Source of the DNA: Rhodanobacteraceae bacterium
GTDB lineage: Bacteria; Pseudomonadota; Gammaproteobacteria; Xanthomonadales; SZUA-5
Length of the DNA stretch: 64,000 bases
Assembly (NCBI GenBank): GCA_016717705.1
Contig: JADKFD010000100.1
Coordinates: forward strand, 11,699-75,698
Reading direction: 5' to 3'
Of the stretch, positions 48,985-57,131 are shown in pieces. The translations under genes were made by a program, and so were the position numbers. Under the pieces are notes generated by a model. That model made no database searches. It saw nothing but the letters and a program-made list of their open reading frames with translations, and had not been told where the DNA came from. Each line of letters starts with the position of its first letter. Position 1 is the stretch's first letter.

Positions 48985-49679
48985 GTCAGGTCGTCGGCAA
49001 ACGCATCCTGATCGTCGAGGATGAGCGCAAGCTCGCTGAGGTGCTGCGCGACTATCTGGTCGCCGATGGCGCCAACGTCGATTTGCTGCATCACGGCGAC
49101 GATGCCCTGCCGGCCTTGCGCTTGTCGGTGCCGGATCTGGTGCTGCTCGACCTGATGTTGCCCGGCACCGACGGACTGACCATCTGCCGCGAACTGCGGC
49201 GCTTTTCCACCGTGCCGGTCATCATGGTGACCGCGCGCGTCGAGGAGATCGACCGCCTGCTCGGGCTCGAACTCGGCGCCGACGATTACATCTGCAAGCC
49301 CTTCAGTCCGCGCGAAGTGGTGGCGCGGGTGCGCGCCTTGCTGCGGCGGACCCAGGCTTGGCAGAACGCTGCGATCGCGGCGCCCGGTTCCGAGCTTGAG
49401 CTGGATGACGAGCGCTTCGAGGCACGCTGGCGTGGGCGCAAGCTGGACCTGACGCCGGTCGAGTTTCGCCTGCTGAAGGCGCTGGCGCATCGACCCGGCC
49501 ACGTGTTGTCGCGCGCGCAGCTGCTGGAGCAGCTGTACATGGATCACCGCATTGTGTCCGATCGCACCGTCGACAGCCATATCAAGAACCTGCGGCGCAA
49601 GTTTGAAGAAATCGAGGTCGGCAGCGATCCGGTGCGATCGATCTATGGGGTGGGGTACAAGTACGAGCCTTCCGACTGA
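48981..49679 (+). CDS. baeR: BaeR-like OmpR-family response regulator
   Basis: A 232-residue partner of BaeS. The receiver has ILIVEDERKLAEVL, the phospho-acceptor LVLLDLMLPGTDGL and ICKPFSPREVVARVRALLRR. The winged helix has LDLTPVEFRLLKALAHRPGH and SDRTVDSHIKNLRRKF, close to BaeR of enteric bacteria. Family members control efflux pumps and envelope-stress genes; no efflux genes are adjacent here. Translational coupling to baeS (ATGA) is clear. Confidence 0.9.
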   Translation: MSQVVGKRILIVEDERKLAEVLRDYLVADGANVDLLHHGDDALPALRLSVPDLVLLDLMLPGTDGLTICRELRRFSTVPVIMVTARVEEIDRLLGLELGADDYICKPFSPREVVARVRALLRRTQAWQNAAIAAPGSELELDDERFEARWRGRKLDLTPVEFRLLKALAHRPGHVLSRAQLLEQLYMDHRIVSDRTVDSHIKNLRRKFEEIEVGSDPVRSIYGVGYKYEPSD

Positions 49680-49705
49680 CTCGTTCCTGGCGCGGAGCGG
49701 CTGTT

Positions 49706-49932
49706 GTCGGAGCGGGTTTACGCCGCGAGCTTTTGGCAGTCTGACAAGATCGCAGCGGTCCAAAGGCGCGCGGGGTAAACCGCTCCCACAGAAAACAAGA
49801 AAGCTCGCGGGCCAGAATAGCAAGAGCTCGCGGGGTAAACCCGCTCCCTCAGGAATAGCAAGAGCTCGCGGGACGAACCCGCTCCCACAGAAAGCAGATC
49901 AACAGCTCGCGGGATGTACCCGCTCCCACGGC
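49706..49932. repeat. array of five REP arms, GTGGGAGCGG family
   Basis: Units recur at about 49706, 49765, 49806, 49857 and 49905. Most are AGCTCGCGGG(G/A)....CCCGCTCCC(A/T)CA in one orientation after a first inverted arm GGAGCGGGTTTACGCCGCGA. It lies between the convergent baeR and orn genes. Spacers are short and irregular and no cas gene is near, so it is a REP cluster (BIME-like). Confidence 0.75.
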
Positions 49933-49940
49933 AGAGCGGG

Positions 49941-50510
49941 TCAACTGCCGCCCAGCACACCCATGAACAGTCGGTAGTGCCGGAGTTCCGCGATGGAATC
50001 GCGGATATCGGCCATTGCCAGGTGCGCACCCTCCTTCTTCACGCTCGCCAGTACCTGCGGCGCCCAGCGCCGGGCCAGTTCCTTGAGGGTGCTGACATCC
50101 AGATTGCGATAGTGGAAATAGCGCTCAAGTTCCGGCATTTGCCGGTGCAGGAAGCGGCGGTCCTGGCAAATCGAATTGCCGCAGATCGGCGAGGCACGCT
50201 CGGGCACCCATTGGCGCAAGAAGGTCAGGGTCTGCTGTTGCGCATCGGCCAGCGTGACGGTCGAATCCAGGCAGCGCTGCCACAGCCCGCTCTTGCCGTG
50301 CTGGTTGCGGTTCCAGTCGTCCATCGCCTGCAGCCGCTCGAGCGGTGTGGCAATCGCCAGCGTTGGGCCTTCGGCCAGTACGTCCAGGTACTTGTCGGTG
50401 ACCAGCGTCGCGATTTCGATGATCGAGTCGTTGTCGGTATCCAGGCCGGTCATCTCCAGATCGATCCAGATCAGCCGCTCCGCCACGCCATGGTTGTTGC
50501 TGTCAGTCAC
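49941..50510 (-). CDS. orn: oligoribonuclease
   Basis: A 189-residue DEDDh 3'-5' exonuclease that degrades nanoRNAs and the cyclic-di-GMP product pGpG, which matters given the cyclic-di-GMP proteins in this window. Catalytic residues lie in LIWIDLEMTGLD (Asp, Glu), GNSICQDRRFLHRQMPELE (Asp), and the C-terminal GAHLAMADIRDSIAEL (His, Asp). Length is normal. ATG 50510 overlaps the end of tadA by 8 bases, so the two are co-transcribed. Confidence 0.96.
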   Translation of the reverse strand: MTDSNNHGVAERLIWIDLEMTGLDTDNDSIIEIATLVTDKYLDVLAEGPTLAIATPLERLQAMDDWNRNQHGKSGLWQRCLDSTVTLADAQQQTLTFLRQWVPERASPICGNSICQDRRFLHRQMPELERYFHYRNLDVSTLKELARRWAPQVLASVKKEGAHLAMADIRDSIAELRHYRLFMGVLGGS

Positions 50511-50982
50511 CGTTCCTGCGCTCCTTTTCCTGTGTCCGTTTCGCTTTGAAAAATGCCCGCAGGCGTTCGCCCGATTCCAGCGCCATCACACCGCGAACGA
50601 CGTCGACCCGATGGTTGTGGCGCGCGTCGCCCAGTACATCGAATACGCTGCCAACGGCTCCGGTCTTGGGGTCATCGGCGGCAAACACCAATCGGGCCAG
50701 ACGCGCGTGGACGATGGCTCCAGCACACATCAGACAAGGCTCCAGTGTGCAGTACAACGTCGCCCCGACCAGCCGATGATTGCCGACCGTGCGACCCGCT
50801 TCGCGCATCGCAACGATTTCGGCATGGGCGCTCGGATCGCAATCGATGATGTTGCGATTGTAGCCGCGGCCGATGATGCGGCCTTCCAGCACCACCAGCG
50901 CCGCCACCGGCACCTCGCCCAGTTCCTCCGCCGCATCGGCGAGGCTCAGGGTTTCGCGCATCCAGTCGAGGTCGGTGGGCAT
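50503..50982 (-). CDS. tadA: tRNA-specific adenosine deaminase
   Basis: Deaminates A34 to inosine in tRNA-Arg(ACG). It is 159 residues from ATG 50982 (MPTDLDWMRETLSLAD); the ATG at 51036 lies in repeat sequence. The zinc/catalytic site is PSAHAEIVAMREA (His, Glu) and TLYCTLEPCLMCAGAIVHAR (PCxxC). FAADDPKTGAVGSVFDVL is the usual substrate loop. It is followed by orn. Between it and guaA is a 220-base repeat region. Confidence 0.95.
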   Translation of the reverse strand: MPTDLDWMRETLSLADAAEELGEVPVAALVVLEGRIIGRGYNRNIIDCDPSAHAEIVAMREAGRTVGNHRLVGATLYCTLEPCLMCAGAIVHARLARLVFAADDPKTGAVGSVFDVLGDARHNHRVDVVRGVMALESGERLRAFFKAKRTQEKERRNGD

Positions 50983-50992
50983 TTGAGAAGAG

Positions 50993-51215
50993 CAGTGAAT
51001 AGTGAGTAGTGAGTGGTGAGTAAAAACCGGCGACAACCGAAGCCTCCGGTCAGTTGTAGGAGCGCGCTTGCGCGCGATCGGGCTTGCGGCCAGGCATTTT
51101 CGCGCGCAAGCGCGCTCCTACACACGTTCGGACCTCGATACCCGCACTATTTTGCCGCCGCAACAAACAACAAGATCACCGGGTTCTACTCACTACTCAC
51201 TACTCACCATTCACT
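50993..51215. repeat. nested inverted repeats: TGAGTAG heptamers around a REP hairpin
   Basis: The outer arms are about 29 bases of heptamer-like TGAGTAG/TGAGTGG units (starting AGTGAATAGTGAGTAGTGAG at 50996; complement ending near 51213). The inner arms are REP units of the GTAGGAGCGCGC family (51057-51078 and 51100-51121). The whole region could fold as one long hairpin between guaA and tadA. Confidence 0.7.
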
Positions 51216-51219
51216 GGAT

Positions 51220-52788
51220 TCACTCCCACTCAATGGTTGCCGGCGGCTTCCCTGAAATGTCATAGACCACGCGCGATACGCCGCGCACTTCGTTGACGAT
51301 GCGGTTGGCAACGTGGCCGAGGAATTCGTAGGGCAGGTGGGCCCAATGGGCGGTCATGAAGTCGATGGTCTCGACCGCGCGCAGCGCGATCACCGGCTCG
51401 TAGGCGCGTGCGTCGCCGACCACACCGACCGAACGCACCGGCAGGAACACCGCGAAGGCCTGGCTGACCCGATCGTACAGGTCGGCCTTGCGCAGTTCCT
51501 CGATGAAAATGTGATCGGCGCGCTGCAATACGTCCACCGCTGCGGCAGTGACCTCGCCGAGTACGCGCACGCCCAGGCCCGGACCGGGGAAGGGGTGGCG
51601 GTAAACCATCGCCCGCGGCAGGCCGAGCGCCACGCCCAGACGCCGCACTTCGTCCTTGAACAACTCGCGCAGCGGTTCGACCAGACGCATGCGCATGCGC
51701 TCGGGCAGGCCGCCGACATTGTGGTGCGACTTGATCACGTGCGCCTTGCCGGTCTTGCTGCCGGCCGACTCGATCACGTCCGGATAGATGGTGCCCTGCG
51801 CCAGCCAGTGCACGTCGCCGTGGCGCGTGGCTTCCTCCTCGAAGACCTCGATGAACAGGCCGCCGATCACCTTGCGCTTGGCTTCCGGGTCATCGACGCC
51901 GGCCAGCGCAGCCAGGAAACGCTCGCGCGCGTTCACGCGAACGACGTTCAAGTGCATGTGCTCGGCGAACAGCGCCATGACCTGGTCGCCTTCCTGGTAG
52001 CGCAACAAGCCGGTGTCGACAAAGATGCACAGCAACTGCTTGCCGATGGCGCGGTGCAACAGCGCTGCCACCACCGAGGAATCGACGCCGCCGGACAGGC
52101 CGAGCAGCACCGTGTCGCTGCCGACCTGCGCGCGCACGCGGGCGATGCCGTCATCGATGATGTGAGCGGCGGTCCACAGCGTTTCGCAGCCGCTGATCTC
52201 AACGACGAAACGGCGCAGCATTTCCTCGCCCTGGCGCGTATGCGTGACCTCCGGGTGGAACTGTACGCCGTAATAACGCCGGGACTCGTCGGCCATCGCC
52301 ACGATGGGCACCGTCTGGGTTGCCGCCACCACCGCAAATCCCGGCGGTACCGCAACGACGCGGTCGCCGTGGCTCATCCACACGTCGAGTGCCGGCTGCT
52401 CGTTGTCGCCGGTCAGACCATCGAGCAGCGCGCAGGCGGCAGTGGGCAACACCTGCGCGTAGCCGAATTCGCGTTCGGCGCCCGGCTCGACTTGACCCCC
52501 CAGCTGTGCCGACATCGTCTGCATGCCGTAGCAGATCCCGAGGATCGGTACGCGCTGGCCAAAAACGGCCTGCGGTGCACGCGGCGAATCGTCGACGGTG
52601 ACCGATTCCGGTCCGCCCGACAGGATGATGCCGCGCGGTGCGAATGCGGCGATCTCAGACGGGTCGTGGTCCCAGGCCCAGATCTCGCAATAAACGCCGA
52701 TTTCGCGGATGCGCCGTGCGATCAACTGGGTGTACTGCGAGCCAAAATCGAGGATCAGGATGCGGTCTTTGTGGATGTTGACGTTCAT
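51220..52788 (-). CDS. guaA: GMP synthase (glutamine-hydrolysing)
   Basis: Converts XMP to GMP. It is 522 residues. The class I glutaminase domain has the nucleophile in LGICYGMQTMSAQ and YGVQFHPEVTHT. The ATP pyrophosphatase domain has LLGLSGGVDSSVVAAL and VIKSHHNVGGLPERM. The dimerisation domain ends VYDISGKPPATIEWE, identical in style to E. coli. ATG 52788 overlaps the end of the small membrane-protein gene (4 bases). Confidence 0.97.
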   Translation of the reverse strand: MNVNIHKDRILILDFGSQYTQLIARRIREIGVYCEIWAWDHDPSEIAAFAPRGIILSGGPESVTVDDSPRAPQAVFGQRVPILGICYGMQTMSAQLGGQVEPGAEREFGYAQVLPTAACALLDGLTGDNEQPALDVWMSHGDRVVAVPPGFAVVAATQTVPIVAMADESRRYYGVQFHPEVTHTRQGEEMLRRFVVEISGCETLWTAAHIIDDGIARVRAQVGSDTVLLGLSGGVDSSVVAALLHRAIGKQLLCIFVDTGLLRYQEGDQVMALFAEHMHLNVVRVNARERFLAALAGVDDPEAKRKVIGGLFIEVFEEEATRHGDVHWLAQGTIYPDVIESAGSKTGKAHVIKSHHNVGGLPERMRMRLVEPLRELFKDEVRRLGVALGLPRAMVYRHPFPGPGLGVRVLGEVTAAAVDVLQRADHIFIEELRKADLYDRVSQAFAVFLPVRSVGVVGDARAYEPVIALRAVETIDFMTAHWAHLPYEFLGHVANRIVNEVRGVSRVVYDISGKPPATIEWE

Positions 52789-53297
52789 GCACGGTGGTCC
52801 TTGAATCGATTGCCAAAACGACCGCCGAGAAAGTGCGCCAGCGGCAGGGCCAGGCGCGGATCCGGGCTCAGTGTGAAGCGACCCTGCTCGCCGCCGCGGA
52901 ACAGCCATTCGAGCTGGATGCCGGCGGGCGAGGGTGACAGCGCAACGCTGGTCACCGTGTCAGTCGGGAAGCGCGCCAGCAGCTTGGGAATGACGCCGGG
53001 TGAGAAGCAGAGCAGGATCTCGCCCTGCAACAGGACCAGCGGCAGTGGACGCCGTCGCCGCCAATAGGTAGCCAGCACGCTGCCGATGCCACAACCGATC
53101 ACCAGCGACAGCGAGGCGTGCATGCGCTGCTCCAGGGACACCGGCAGCAGCGCCATCAGGCCAACGCCGAGCAGGCACAAGGCGATCATCCACCACTGCT
53201 CGGCGCCGCGCTGGCGCGTGTAGACGCCGCTCGCATCCGCCACGTACGGCCCGGACTCGATGACCTTGCGCGCGCCGTCGGGCAGGTCGTCGGTCAT
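52785..53297 (-). CDS. small membrane protein of unknown function between guaB and guaA
   Basis: I do not recognise this 170-residue protein beyond its layout. Residues 1-32 are polar (MTDDLPDGARKVIESGPYVA). Two hydrophobic helices follow (WWMIALCLLGVGLMALLPVS and LSLVIGCGIGSVLATYW). Next come a basic turn (RRRRPLP) and a soluble C-terminal part (PTDTVTSVALSPSPAGIQLE ... GRFTLSPDPRLALPLAHFLG) resembling a PH-like or DUF-type membrane-associated fold. Start ATG 53297 overlaps nothing but lies 2 bases after the guaB stop; the stop overlaps guaA. It is thus a fully embedded member of the gua operon. Confidence 0.75.
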   Translation of the reverse strand: MTDDLPDGARKVIESGPYVADASGVYTRQRGAEQWWMIALCLLGVGLMALLPVSLEQRMHASLSLVIGCGIGSVLATYWRRRRPLPLVLLQGEILLCFSPGVIPKLLARFPTDTVTSVALSPSPAGIQLEWLFRGGEQGRFTLSPDPRLALPLAHFLGGRFGNRFKDHRA

Positions 53298-53298
53298 G

Positions 53299-54756
53299 TC
53301 AGTCGAGCCGGTAATTCGGCGCTTCCTTGGTGATCTGCACGTCGTGCACATGGCTTTCGCGTACGCCGGCGTTGGTGACGCGCACGAAGTTGGGTTGCGT
53401 GCGCATCGCCTCGACCGTGGCGCAGCCGACATAGCCCATGCTGGCGCGCAAGCCGCCGACCAGCTGATGGACGATGTTGCGCAGCGGCCCGCGATAGGGC
53501 ACGCGGCCTTCGATGCCCTCCGGCACCAGCTTGTCGGCGTCCGAATCTTCCTGGAAATAGCGGTCCTTGGAGCCGTGCTGCATGGCGCCGAGCGAACCCA
53601 TGCCGCGGTAGGACTTGTATGAGCGGCCCTGGTACAGCTCGACCTCGCCGGGGGCTTCCTCGGTACCGCCGAACAGACCGCCGATCATGACGCAGTGAGC
53701 GCCGGCGACCAGTGCCTTGGCGAGATCGCCGGAATAGCGGATGCCGCCATCGGCGATGATCGCGGCGCCGGTATGGCCGATCGCCTTGGCGACCATCGAC
53801 ACCGCGGTGATCTGCGGCACGCCGACGCCGGCGATGATGCGCGTGGTGCAGATCGAACCCGGGCCCACGCCGACCTTGACGCCATCGGCACCGACATCCA
53901 CCAGCGCGAGCGCGGCGTCGCCGGTGGTGATGTTGCCGCCAACCACCTGAATCTGCGGAAAGCTGCGTTTGACCCACTGCACGCGGTCGATCACCCCTTG
54001 CGAATGCCCGTGCGCGGTGTCCACCACCAGCACATCGACGCCGGCCTCGACCAGGGCGGCGACGCGCGCTTCGGTGTCACCACCGACCCCGACCGCGGCG
54101 CCGACGCACAGGCGCTCCTGCGCATCCTTGCAGGCGTCCGGGTTGTCGCGCGCCTTCTGGATGTCCTTGACCGTGATCATGCCGCGCAGCTGGAACTGGT
54201 CGTTGATCACCAGCACTTTCTCGATGCGGTACTCGTGCAGCAGGGCCAGCACCTCGTCGTCGCTGGCGCCTTCGCGCACCGTGATCAGCCGCTCCTTGGG
54301 CGTCATGATCAGGCGCACCGGCTCATCCAGGCGGGTTTCGAAGCGCAGATCGCGGCTGGTGACGATGCCCACCAGATCCGGGCCATCGACCACCGGCACG
54401 CCGGAAATCTGCAGCTTGCGGGTCAGCTGCATCACTTCGCGGATGCTGGTGTCCGGGCGCACCGTGATCGGATCGCGGATCACGCCGGCTTCATACTTCT
54501 TGACGTTGCGGACCTCGGTAACCTGCTGCTCGATGCTCATGTTCTTGTGCACGATGCCCAGGCCACCCATCTGCGCCATGGCGATGGCGAGACGAGCTTC
54601 AGTGACCGTGTCCATTGCTGCCGAGACGATCGGGATGTTCAGCTTCAGCTGGCTGGAGAAGCGCGTGGCGAGACTGACGTCGCGCGGCAGCACATTGGAA
54701 TAAGCCGGGACCAGCGAGACGTCATCAAAAGTGAGCGCCTCGGCCACAATACGCAT
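53299..54756 (-). CDS. guaB: inosine-5'-monophosphate dehydrogenase
   Basis: NAD-dependent oxidation of IMP to XMP, the committed step of guanine nucleotide synthesis. It is 485 residues. The catalytic Cys is in VGVGPGSICTTRIIAGVGVP. The inserted CBS pair lies at about 95-205 (DPITVRPDTSIREVMQL; GVPVVDGPDLVGIVTSRDL). The flap motif reads YRGMGSLGAMQHGSKDRYFQ. ATG 54756 is preceded by a promoter with a perfect -10 box. First gene of guaB, membrane protein, guaA. Confidence 0.97.
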   Translation of the reverse strand: MRIVAEALTFDDVSLVPAYSNVLPRDVSLATRFSSQLKLNIPIVSAAMDTVTEARLAIAMAQMGGLGIVHKNMSIEQQVTEVRNVKKYEAGVIRDPITVRPDTSIREVMQLTRKLQISGVPVVDGPDLVGIVTSRDLRFETRLDEPVRLIMTPKERLITVREGASDDEVLALLHEYRIEKVLVINDQFQLRGMITVKDIQKARDNPDACKDAQERLCVGAAVGVGGDTEARVAALVEAGVDVLVVDTAHGHSQGVIDRVQWVKRSFPQIQVVGGNITTGDAALALVDVGADGVKVGVGPGSICTTRIIAGVGVPQITAVSMVAKAIGHTGAAIIADGGIRYSGDLAKALVAGAHCVMIGGLFGGTEEAPGEVELYQGRSYKSYRGMGSLGAMQHGSKDRYFQEDSDADKLVPEGIEGRVPYRGPLRNIVHQLVGGLRASMGYVGCATVEAMRTQPNFVRVTNAGVRESHVHDVQITKEAPNYRLD

Positions 54757-54787
54757 GGGGATTGCCTCAGATGTAGCGAGGCGCGAC

Positions 54788-54793
54788 ATTATA
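54788..54793 (-). promoter_or_regulatory. -10 box of the guaB promoter
   Basis: A perfect TATAAT on the minus strand, preceded by GG, with a weak -35. The predicted start is near 54781, leaving a 25-base leader. The sequence downstream of -10 is GC-rich (GTCGCGCC), as in growth-rate-controlled promoters. Confidence 0.6.
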
Positions 54794-54869
54794 CCTGCTG
54801 CGGCTGCGGCGCTTTTGCGGGCGGATTGACGCGTTATGCTTCGCATACATCCGCCAGCAGCCACGTCCA

Positions 54870-55433
54870 ATGGCCCATCAGGCAAGCAGAACCCAGCTGA
54901 GCATCGACGCCTACCTCGACGGCGAGCGTGCCAGCCCGATCAAGCACGAATACGCAGCCGGCCATGTCTTCGCCATGGCCGGTGCCAGCGAGCGCCACAA
55001 CAGGATTGCCGGGAATCTGCACGCGCACCTGCATAGCGCCACTCGCAAGTCGGATTGCGTCGCCTTCATCAGCGACATGCGCGTGCGCATCGACCAGGTC
55101 GTCTACTACCCCGACCTGATGGTCTGTTGCGACCCGGCCGACAACGATCCGTACCTGAAGCGGTTGCCGTGTCTGGTCATCGAAGTGCTCAGCGAATCCA
55201 CCGAGCGCATCGATCGCGGCGAGAAGCTGCACAATTATCGCCAGATCAACAGCCTGCAGGCCTACGTGCTGGTCGCCCAGGACACGCCACGCGTCGAGAT
55301 CTACCGCCGCACCAGTGGCCCGCACTGGCAGTTCGAAAGCTACAGCTCGGCCGACGAGCTGATCGAACTGCCATGCCCGCCGAGCCAGATCACGCTGGCG
55401 GACATCTACGAGCGGATCGAGTTTGCGGAGTAG
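54870..55433 (+). CDS. Uma2 family (DUF820) PD-(D/E)XK nuclease-fold protein
   Basis: A 187-residue protein with the Uma2 layout: MAHQASRTQLSIDAYLDGE, YEYA-like KHEYAAGHVFAMAGASERHN, and the nuclease core VYYPDLMVCCDPADNDPYLK followed by LPCLVIEVLSESTERIDRGE. The Asp and Glu-x-Val/Leu arrangement fits a restriction-like fold. Biological role is not established. These genes are often multicopy and mobile. It is divergent from guaB. Confidence 0.85.
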   Translation: MAHQASRTQLSIDAYLDGERASPIKHEYAAGHVFAMAGASERHNRIAGNLHAHLHSATRKSDCVAFISDMRVRIDQVVYYPDLMVCCDPADNDPYLKRLPCLVIEVLSESTERIDRGEKLHNYRQINSLQAYVLVAQDTPRVEIYRRTSGPHWQFESYSSADELIELPCPPSQITLADIYERIEFAE

Positions 55434-55446
55434 ATCCATCGATCGC

Positions 55447-55553
55447 AGCAGGAGCGACGTCCAGGTCGCTCGCTCCGAACATGCCGTAAGGCATTGATTT
55501 TGTGGGAGCGGATTTACTCCGCGAGAGCTTTCGCGGGTTCAACCCGCTCCCAC
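55447..55553. repeat. REP region: GTAGGAGCGACG-like unit plus GTGGGAGCGG hairpin
   Basis: Starts with a degenerate CAGGAGCGACGTCCAGGTCG unit. Then follows the hairpin 55502-55553, nearly identical to 2557-2608, including part of the sequence before it (CGTAAGGCATTGATTTT here versus TGTAAGCCGTTGATTTT there). Confidence 0.7.
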
Positions 55554-55599
55554 AGGTTCGCGGCGCGAACAGGCGCACCGCCAGAGACAACCGGGACGC

Positions 55600-57042
55600 C
55601 TACGATCGCAAGTCCCGAACCACCTGCGCCAACCTGCGCACCGCCTCGCGCAACTCCTGCGGCGTCGACTGTGCATAGCTGAGCAGCACGGCCAGTCTGT
55701 CCGGCGGCCGCTCGTGGTAGCCGTTCATGCCCTCGATGCGCACCTCCGCATCGGCGGCTGCGGCAATCAGCTGTGCTTCCTGGCTGGCGTACACGTCAGA
55801 AAAATGCAGGCACAGGTGCATTCCGGCCGAGCCGCCGGTGACGCTGGCATTGTCGCCGAAAAACTCGGTAATGGCATCGATAAGCGCCGTTCGGCGTTCA
55901 TCGAGTCGACGTGCTGTCGCCAGCAGCAGGCGCTCGAATCGTCCCGAGTCGATCAGGTCAGCCAGCGCACGCTGCTCGATGGCTGGCGATCCACGATCGG
56001 CCAGCCGCTTGGCGCGAATGAAGTAATCGCGCAGGGCTGCCGGCACCACCAGATAGCCCAGACGTACCGCCGGAAACAGCGCCCGCGACAGCGAACCGAG
56101 GTAGATCACGCGCTCGCTCCGGTCGAGCGACTTGAGTGCAGGAAGCGGCCGCCGGCCATGGCGGAACTCGCCGTCGTAGTCGTCTTCCAGCACGTAGGCC
56201 TGGTGCCGCTCCGCCCATTCCAGCAAGGCCGCACGGCGGGCCAGCGACATCTCGGCGCCGCTCGGAAACTGGTGGGAGGGCGTCACTGCGACCAGTCGGG
56301 CACTGGGCCTGCGCTGCAGGGCGTCCACACGCAGGCCTTCGGCATCGACGTCCACCAGGACCACGTCAGCCCCATGCGCCCGCAGGGAATGTCGCAGCCC
56401 GCCATAACCGGGCTCTTCGACGGCGGCGAGATCGCCGGGATCGAGCAGAATTCGCGCCGCCAGATCAATGCCTTGCTGGATTCCGGTCACGATCAGGATG
56501 TTCCCGGGATCGGCCTCGATGCCGCGACGACGCGCGAGATAGCCGGCCAGCGCGCGCTGCAATTGGTGCAGGCCGGCCGCTGGTGGATAGTCGAAGGCGG
56601 TGTCGTCGGCGGCGCGGATCAAGGCGCGCCGCCATGCGCTCGCCAACGCCGGGGCCACCGCGGCGACACCGGTGCCAAGGTCGAATCGCAGACCTTCGGA
56701 CGCGTCCGCGGCAGCATGCGGTTCGGACATGCGGTTTGCGTAGTTCGACACCCTGGGTGCGGCACGCGCGGCCACCGCGCCCGCGGGACGGGTGCGCAGT
56801 GCAGCAACGGGCTCCACGTAGCTGCCAGCGCCTTGGCGCGGGCGGATGTACCCCTCGGCTGTCAGTTGCTCATAGACCAGCAGCACGGTGTTGCGAGACA
56901 CCCCCAGCGCGTGCGCCAGGCGCCGCGTTGACGGCAGGGCACTGCTGCCAGCCATGCGCCCGGCAACGATCGCGGCCCGCAGCGCGCGCAGCAGTTGGCT
57001 CTGCAGCGAGCCGCTGCCATCCAGGATCAGGTGCAGATCCAA
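55600..57042 (-). CDS. MocR/PdxR-like GntR-aminotransferase regulator lacking the PLP lysine
   Basis: A 480-residue transcription factor: GntR-type winged helix (SALPSTRRLAHALGVSRNTV, residues 34-53) fused to a fold-type I aminotransferase domain. The start appears to be TTG at 57042; no ATG or GTG fits. The motif that normally carries the Schiff-base lysine (SFSK.L.P.LRLGY) reads GSLSRALFPAVRLGYLVVP, with Arg (codon CGG) in place of Lys. It may bind PLP non-covalently or sense something else. It is divergent from a PNPOx-like gene, a common MocR arrangement, and a 12-base palindrome abuts its start. Confidence 0.85.
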   Translation of the reverse strand: MDLHLILDGSGSLQSQLLRALRAAIVAGRMAGSSALPSTRRLAHALGVSRNTVLLVYEQLTAEGYIRPRQGAGSYVEPVAALRTRPAGAVAARAAPRVSNYANRMSEPHAAADASEGLRFDLGTGVAAVAPALASAWRRALIRAADDTAFDYPPAAGLHQLQRALAGYLARRRGIEADPGNILIVTGIQQGIDLAARILLDPGDLAAVEEPGYGGLRHSLRAHGADVVLVDVDAEGLRVDALQRRPSARLVAVTPSHQFPSGAEMSLARRAALLEWAERHQAYVLEDDYDGEFRHGRRPLPALKSLDRSERVIYLGSLSRALFPAVRLGYLVVPAALRDYFIRAKRLADRGSPAIEQRALADLIDSGRFERLLLATARRLDERRTALIDAITEFFGDNASVTGGSAGMHLCLHFSDVYASQEAQLIAAAADAEVRIEGMNGYHERPPDRLAVLLSYAQSTPQELREAVRRLAQVVRDLRS

Positions 57043-57054
57043 ATTGGTACCAAT
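57043..57054. promoter_or_regulatory. perfect 12-bp palindrome at the MocR start (putative operator)
   Basis: ATTGGTACCAAT is self-complementary and lies immediately upstream of the regulator's TTG start, in the 89-base divergent region with the PNPOx-like gene. It is placed as expected for an autoregulatory site; binding is not shown. Confidence 0.45.
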
Positions 57055-57131
57055 GATGTTGTCTGATCTGGGCCTATTCTAGGGCCAGTCGGTATCGCAG
57101 ACTGGTGTCGATTCCATTCGAGTGAGCCGTC

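Noticed and set aside
49706..49932. Possible CRISPR array (regularly recurring CGCGGG...CCCGCTCCCAC units)
   Set aside because: Units are palindromic REPs that also occur singly elsewhere, spacers are short and uneven, and no cas gene is near.
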